From assembly GCA_026002875.1 (NCBI GenBank), contig BPGE01000001.1:4092001-4156000 (forward strand): a DNA stretch of 64,000 nucleotides. Reading direction: 5' to 3'. Shown piece after piece: positions 60,643 to 64,000 of the stretch; within the stretch, counting starts at the first letter, position 1, and every line of letters starts with the position of its first letter. Position numbers and translations under genes: made by a program. The notes below the pieces were generated by a model. That model was not told the DNA's origin. It did no database searches and worked only from the letters and a program-made list of their open reading frames with translations. This DNA is from Bryobacteraceae bacterium (GTDB taxonomy: Bacteria; Acidobacteriota; Terriglobia; Bryobacterales; Bryobacteraceae).

Positions 60643-61158
60643 ATGAAGAGCGTATTGGCTGCATCCCTGTTTCTGATCGGCGGCTGCGCCGCCGCGAGCG
60701 CGCAGAACCCGATGGCGGAAGGGCAGAAATTCCTCGATGAAATGGTGAAAAACAACATTCTGCGTTCGGCGGGGAAAATGCCCGAGGAGAATTACTCTTT
60801 CCGGCCGACGCCCGAAGTGCGCAGCTTCGGCCAGCTCCTCGGCCACATCGCCGACGCGCAGTATCTGTTCTGCTCGGCCGTGGTCGGCAAGCCCAACCCG
60901 GCGCCGGGCATCGAGAAGACGAAGACTTCGAAGGCCGATCTGGTTGCGGCGCTGAAAGAGGCCTTCGCCGACTGCGATCCGGCCTTCGCCGGGCTGACGG
61001 ACGCGCAACTGGCCGAGAAGGTGAAATTCTTCGGCCGCGAGCACACGAAGGCCACGGTGCTGTCGTTCAACACCGCGCACAACAACGAGCACTACGGCAA
61101 CATCGTGACGTACCTGCGGATGAAGGGCATCGTCCCGCCGTCAAGCGAGCGGCGCTGA
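60643..61158 (+). CDS. Secreted DinB-superfamily protein
   Basis: This encodes 171 residues with a signal peptide (MKSVLAASLFLIGGCAAASA). The body is the DinB four-helix bundle, with metal-type histidines in LLGHIADAQYLF and NTAHNNEHYGNIVTYLRM. DinB proteins include thiol-dependent and metal-binding enzymes; exported ones are frequent in Acidobacteriota and are of unknown function. GGAG lies about 10 bases before the ATG. The Cys in LIGGCA could be a lipobox, so a lipoprotein is possible. Confidence 0.85.
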   Translation: MKSVLAASLFLIGGCAAASAQNPMAEGQKFLDEMVKNNILRSAGKMPEENYSFRPTPEVRSFGQLLGHIADAQYLFCSAVVGKPNPAPGIEKTKTSKADLVAALKEAFADCDPAFAGLTDAQLAEKVKFFGREHTKATVLSFNTAHNNEHYGNIVTYLRMKGIVPPSSERR

Positions 61159-61345
61159 CGGCGGCAGCCCCGTTCCGGCAGGAGCGCCTCTTCCAGCCGT
61201 CTGCGAGGGGCTGTTGGACTCCGGCGCGCGGGAGCCGGCGGCCAGCTGGCCCCCGCGCTGCCGGGGCATGCACGGAGCCCGCCGCCCAGCGAACACGCAC
61301 GATGGAAAATCGCGCACCATATTCCGTAATATAAGGCGAAAGGGG

Positions 61346-62116
61346 ATGCAACCAACCATGCGTCGTCTGTTTCCTGTGTTTGCTTGTTGTGTGTTTGTTG
61401 TTTTCGGCCAGGAGACTGCGCAGAGGGCCCCTGGCCGGCCGCCGCTGCCGTCTTTTCCGGGCGAAGGCGCAGAGGCGGCCCGTGGCATCAAGATGGACAT
61501 CCGGGCGATGCTCACCTATCCGGAAGGCGTCTACAGTCCTGCCGACGTGCAGCGGATGGAAGCCGCCGTGCGCAAAATCGTGGATGAGATCGCCTCTGGC
61601 GCGAAGCTCACCAAGGCCGACGCGGCGCGCCAGAACCAGCCGGCCTCGGATCACCAGACCGTGTTCGCGCAGCTCGAAAAGGCTCTGGAGGGACGGAGCC
61701 GGGTTGTCTTCCTCGGAATGGCTGCGGCGCCGTCCTCGGCCGGCAATCGGCCGATCGCCTGTCCGCCGCCCGGTTGCGGATGCGACCAGCAGGGCCACGG
61801 CGTGACGTGCGCCTGCGGCCTGCTGAGGAACCCGGGCATGGAGCCGTACTGCCTGTGTGCGCTGTGTTATGAGGCGCCGAAACTGCCGACTCTCCCGGAT
61901 TCTGACCTGCGCCAGGCCGCCCCGGGCGCGTCGGCGGCACCGAAATACCTCGTGGTCGTCGCGACCCCCCCGGATGCGCCCGCGCAGGTGCGGCAGATGC
62001 TGGCCGAAAACGCGGTGAAGACGCTCCAGACCGAGCCGTGGCCGGCGGGCGTTGTGATCAAGCAGAAGAGCCACGAGACGAACAGCAACGGTGGAGTGAG
62101 CAGCCTCGTGAAGTAG
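61346..62116 (+). CDS. Secreted protein with cysteine-rich segment, unknown
   Basis: This encodes 256 residues. The N-terminus is a signal peptide (MRRLFPVFACCVFVVFGQ after a short lead). Around residues 130-175 a run of nine cysteines occurs in CPPPGCGCDQQGHG, CACGLL and CLCALCYE, which may bind metal or form disulfides. Otherwise there is no motif I recognise. ATG 61346 has TAAGG 9 bases ahead; the next Met, four codons on, is an alternative. It ends before a strong terminator. Confidence 0.6.
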   Translation: MQPTMRRLFPVFACCVFVVFGQETAQRAPGRPPLPSFPGEGAEAARGIKMDIRAMLTYPEGVYSPADVQRMEAAVRKIVDEIASGAKLTKADAARQNQPASDHQTVFAQLEKALEGRSRVVFLGMAAAPSSAGNRPIACPPPGCGCDQQGHGVTCACGLLRNPGMEPYCLCALCYEAPKLPTLPDSDLRQAAPGASAAPKYLVVVATPPDAPAQVRQMLAENAVKTLQTEPWPAGVVIKQKSHETNSNGGVSSLVK

Positions 62117-62194
62117 CCTCGCGGCTCTCCGGCATCCAACTGGGGTCACCGCCTCAACAGCAGCAGCCAGTCCTGTCTGTCAGGCGCCCGGAGA

Positions 62195-62226
62195 CGCCCG
62201 CCGCGATCGCGGCGGGCGGGCCTTTT
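62195..62226 (+). terminator. Rho-independent terminator
   Basis: A perfectly palindromic 24-base stem-loop (CGCCCGCCGCGA/TCGCGGCGGGCG at 62195-62218) is followed by GGCCTTTTC. It lies 79 bases past the stop of the Cys-rich secreted protein and before the phosphotriesterase-like gene. Confidence 0.8.
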
Positions 62227-62346
62227 CTCGAGCGGGCCGCGCGCGTGGATCCACACGGCTTCCGAAACGCGGGCGGCCCGCACCTGCGCCGCAGGAAGCG
62301 GAGGACTCCCTCCCTTCACGCATCCGCGCGCCAATATGATGGCTGC

Positions 62347-63042
62347 ATGCCGGCAGAGGAAATCACCCGCCGCGCGTGGCTGGCGGCATCGGTTCTCGGC
62401 GCCGCCGCGCAAACCGGAGAAGGACTCGTGATGACCGTTCGCGGGCCGGTCTCTCCCGGGTCGCTCGGCCTGATGCTGCCGCACGAGCATCTGTTCTCGA
62501 ACTTCGGGGAAGAACCCGCCGAGCCGCCGCACTACGACGAAGCGGCCCTGCTCAGGGAGGCCGTGCCGTATGCGCGGCGGGTGAAGGTGCTCGGGTGCAG
62601 AGCGCTGGCCGACGCCACGGCGGCCTGGTTCGGGCGGAGTCCCGCTCTGCTGAAGACGATCTCGGAGAAGACGGGGCTGCACATTCTGACCAACACGGGC
62701 TGCTACGGAGCGGCCTCGGACCGGTACGTGCCTCAGCACGCTTTCGAGGAAGATGCCGCGCGGCTCGCCGGCCGCTGGGTGCGGGAGTGGCGCGAGGGGA
62801 TTGCGGGCACGGGCGTGCGGCCAGGCTTCATCAAGACGGGAGAGGATGCCGGGCCGCTGTCTGAGATCGACGCGAAACTCGTGCGCGCGGGCGGCAGGCG
62901 CCCGATGCGCCCGTACACGCTACTGTTCGAGAAGGCGCTGCCGGAGCTGCGCCGGGCAGGCCTGACGGATGCGGAGATCCGCGGACTGACGCGGGACAAT
63001 CCGGCGCGCGCGTTCACGGTGCGCCGCCGTCTGGCGGGGTGA
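62347..63042 (+). CDS. Phosphotriesterase-family protein with internal deletion, probably inactive
   Basis: The frame is open but encodes 231 residues against roughly 330-350 in the family. The N-terminal half is normal: signal (TRRAWLAASVLGAAAQ), MLPHEHLF with the HxH metal pair, and PGFIKTGEDAGP with the bridging lysine. After IDAKLVRAGGR it jumps directly to RPYTLLFEKALPELRRAG, the family C-terminus. About 110-120 residues are missing, including the two later metal histidines and the catalytic aspartate. Both ends of the join are in frame and well conserved, so this is a clean in-frame loss. It is best treated as a decayed gene. Confidence 0.8.
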   Translation: MPAEEITRRAWLAASVLGAAAQTGEGLVMTVRGPVSPGSLGLMLPHEHLFSNFGEEPAEPPHYDEAALLREAVPYARRVKVLGCRALADATAAWFGRSPALLKTISEKTGLHILTNTGCYGAASDRYVPQHAFEEDAARLAGRWVREWREGIAGTGVRPGFIKTGEDAGPLSEIDAKLVRAGGRRPMRPYTLLFEKALPELRRAGLTDAEIRGLTRDNPARAFTVRRRLAG

Positions 63043-63215
63043 AGGACGGGTCAGGCTCCCCAGGAAATCGCCCCGGGGGAGTCCCGCCGGAGATCGTTCG
63101 GTGGCGGGTGCGGATGGGGGCCGCTCGGTCGCGCCTTCGGCGCTCCGTCGCGGCTCTGTTTGGCCTGCGGCGCTGCGGTGGCGGGTGTGGCCGAACTCGC
63201 TCGGGGTAGTTCCGC

Positions 63216-64000
63216 TCAGCGCGGGAAGTTCATCCGGCGGAGCAGTTCTTCGTAGCGCGGGTCGCCGTGCAGCGGCACCCACTCGACACACGACTTGAGG
63301 CGGACCATCGCCCACCAGTGTTCCTGATAAGCCTTCTCGAGGTTGGCGAACGCCTCGTCTTTCATCCCCAACTGCGCCTGATACACCGCCTTCTGGTAAG
63401 GATGCCGCGCCCGCGCGAGCGCCCAGCGCAGATAGCCCGGATAGCCGCCCTCGCGGTAGGCCGTGCGCATCGCCTCCACCGTTTCGGCAGGCACTCCCGA
63501 CAACTCGAGCCGCCGGGCGTACGCCTTCACCTCTTCGTCGCGCAGCCCGAGGCTCTTGTACACCTCGCCGAGGAACTCGTAGCAGCGCGGATCGTTCGGC
63601 TCGATCTCGATCGTTTTCTCAATCTGCCTGAGCGCCTCGTCGAGCCGGCCGGCCAACTGGTAGACGGAGCCCAGCGCGAGGTTGGCCGAAACGGAAAACG
63701 GGTCGACCTCCACGGCGCGCTGCGCTTCCAGAACGGCCTCGGCGTGGCGGCCCATGCCGGAAAGGAACCAGGCAAATTCGAAGCGGGCTTCTTCCAGATT
63801 GGGATTCTTTTCCAGGGCGAGCCTGAATTCTTTTTCCGCTTCAGCCCAGTTCCAGAAGAAATACCACGCGGCAACGGCCTGAACATAGTGGGCCTCCGGC
63901 ACATCGCTGTTGATCGCCAGAGCTTTCTGCATGACGGAGCTGAATTTCGGATACGCCTCCTTCGGCGGCAGGACGCCCATGATCCACTGCCAGCCATAGG
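63216..64000 (-). CDS. TPR protein, truncated by the window edge
   Basis: The frame is open to the right edge, so the true start is outside the window. The 260 or so visible residues are tetratricopeptide repeats (ARFEFAWFLSGMGRHAEAVL, ANLALGSVYQLAGRLDEALR, CYEFLGEVYKSLGLRDEEVK) ending in a helical tail. The opening YGWQWIMGVLPPKEAYPKF is the phrase typically seen between TPR units of acidobacterial winged-helix or kinase-TPR proteins, so the missing part may hold a CadC-type DNA-binding or a kinase domain. Confidence 0.8.
   Translation of the reverse strand, partial: YGWQWIMGVLPPKEAYPKFSSVMQKALAINSDVPEAHYVQAVAAWYFFWNWAEAEKEFRLALEKNPNLEEARFEFAWFLSGMGRHAEAVLEAQRAVEVDPFSVSANLALGSVYQLAGRLDEALRQIEKTIEIEPNDPRCYEFLGEVYKSLGLRDEEVKAYARRLELSGVPAETVEAMRTAYREGGYPGYLRWALARARHPYQKAVYQAQLGMKDEAFANLEKAYQEHWWAMVRLKSCVEWVPLHGDPRYEELLRRMNFPR

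Overview
The window is GC-rich bacterial chromosome with ordinary housekeeping genes and no sign of phage, plasmid, CRISPR or insertion-sequence DNA. The gene style points to the Acidobacteriota, most likely the Bryobacterales/Solibacter side. The indications are an Oar-like TonB receptor with an N-terminal carboxypeptidase-regulatory domain, secreted choice-of-anchor D and VCBS-repeat proteins, families of secreted amidohydrolases and esterases, many TPR proteins, and a MoxR-DUF58-VWA cluster. This is an inference from gene content; no rRNA is present to confirm it.

Layout. 0-4 kb (minus): PP2C phosphatase, an Ig-like membrane protein, a choice-of-anchor D protein and thiD. 4.1-7.9 kb (minus): the TonB receptor with a strong terminator, then secG followed by tRNA-Leu(GAG). 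7.9-12.1 kb (plus): an SDR reductase and a 2-oxoacid:ferredoxin oxidoreductase (korAB) with a CBS protein. 12.1-13.2 kb (minus): mutM and a Rieske ferredoxin. 13.4-14.6 kb (plus): a 48-residue membrane protein and a sugar isomerase-like protein. 14.6-18.7 kb (minus): three secreted amidohydrolase paralogues of which only the middle one keeps the HxH metal motif. 18.7-22.2 kb (plus): purM, purN, glgA, trxA. 22.3-29.4 kb: a LysR regulator divergent from gltB-gltD. 29.4-30.3 kb (minus): an MqsRA-like toxin-antitoxin pair with a palindrome over its -10. 30.6-34.5 kb (minus): a DHDPS-family lyase/aldolase and a heparinase-epimerase reading frame that looks like two genes fused by a 61-bp duplication. 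34.6-38.6 kb: small P-loop kinase, MFS transporter, trpS, RlmD/TrmA-type methyltransferase. 38.6-43 kb: two TPR proteins and a zinc-ribbon protein of unknown role. 43.6-46.4 kb (minus): a large secreted propeller protein that may be lambda-carrageenase-like. 46.6-52.8 kb (minus): MoxR, DUF58 and a 1411-residue BatA/VWA/GATase fusion. 52.8-63 kb: an AraC regulator divergent from a run of reductase, cupin and secreted hydrolases, ending with an internally deleted phosphotriesterase-family gene. A TPR protein runs off the right edge.

How the genes fit together. Core metabolism is represented by purine synthesis (purMN), ammonia assimilation (gltBD), thiamine (thiD), glycogen (glgA), ferredoxin-linked 2-oxoacid oxidation (korAB), repair (mutM) and translation (trpS, tRNA-Leu, RlmD-like). 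The remainder is typical of a soil-type heterotroph that secretes many hydrolases and takes up oligomers by TonB receptors.

The most unusual points are the apparent cistron fusion at 32.5-32.7 kb, the toxin-antitoxin operator whose symmetry overlaps its own promoter, the amidohydrolase trio with two metal-site-degenerate members, and the in-frame loss of the metal-binding core of a phosphotriesterase-family gene. I did not find a system that I can claim is wholly new.
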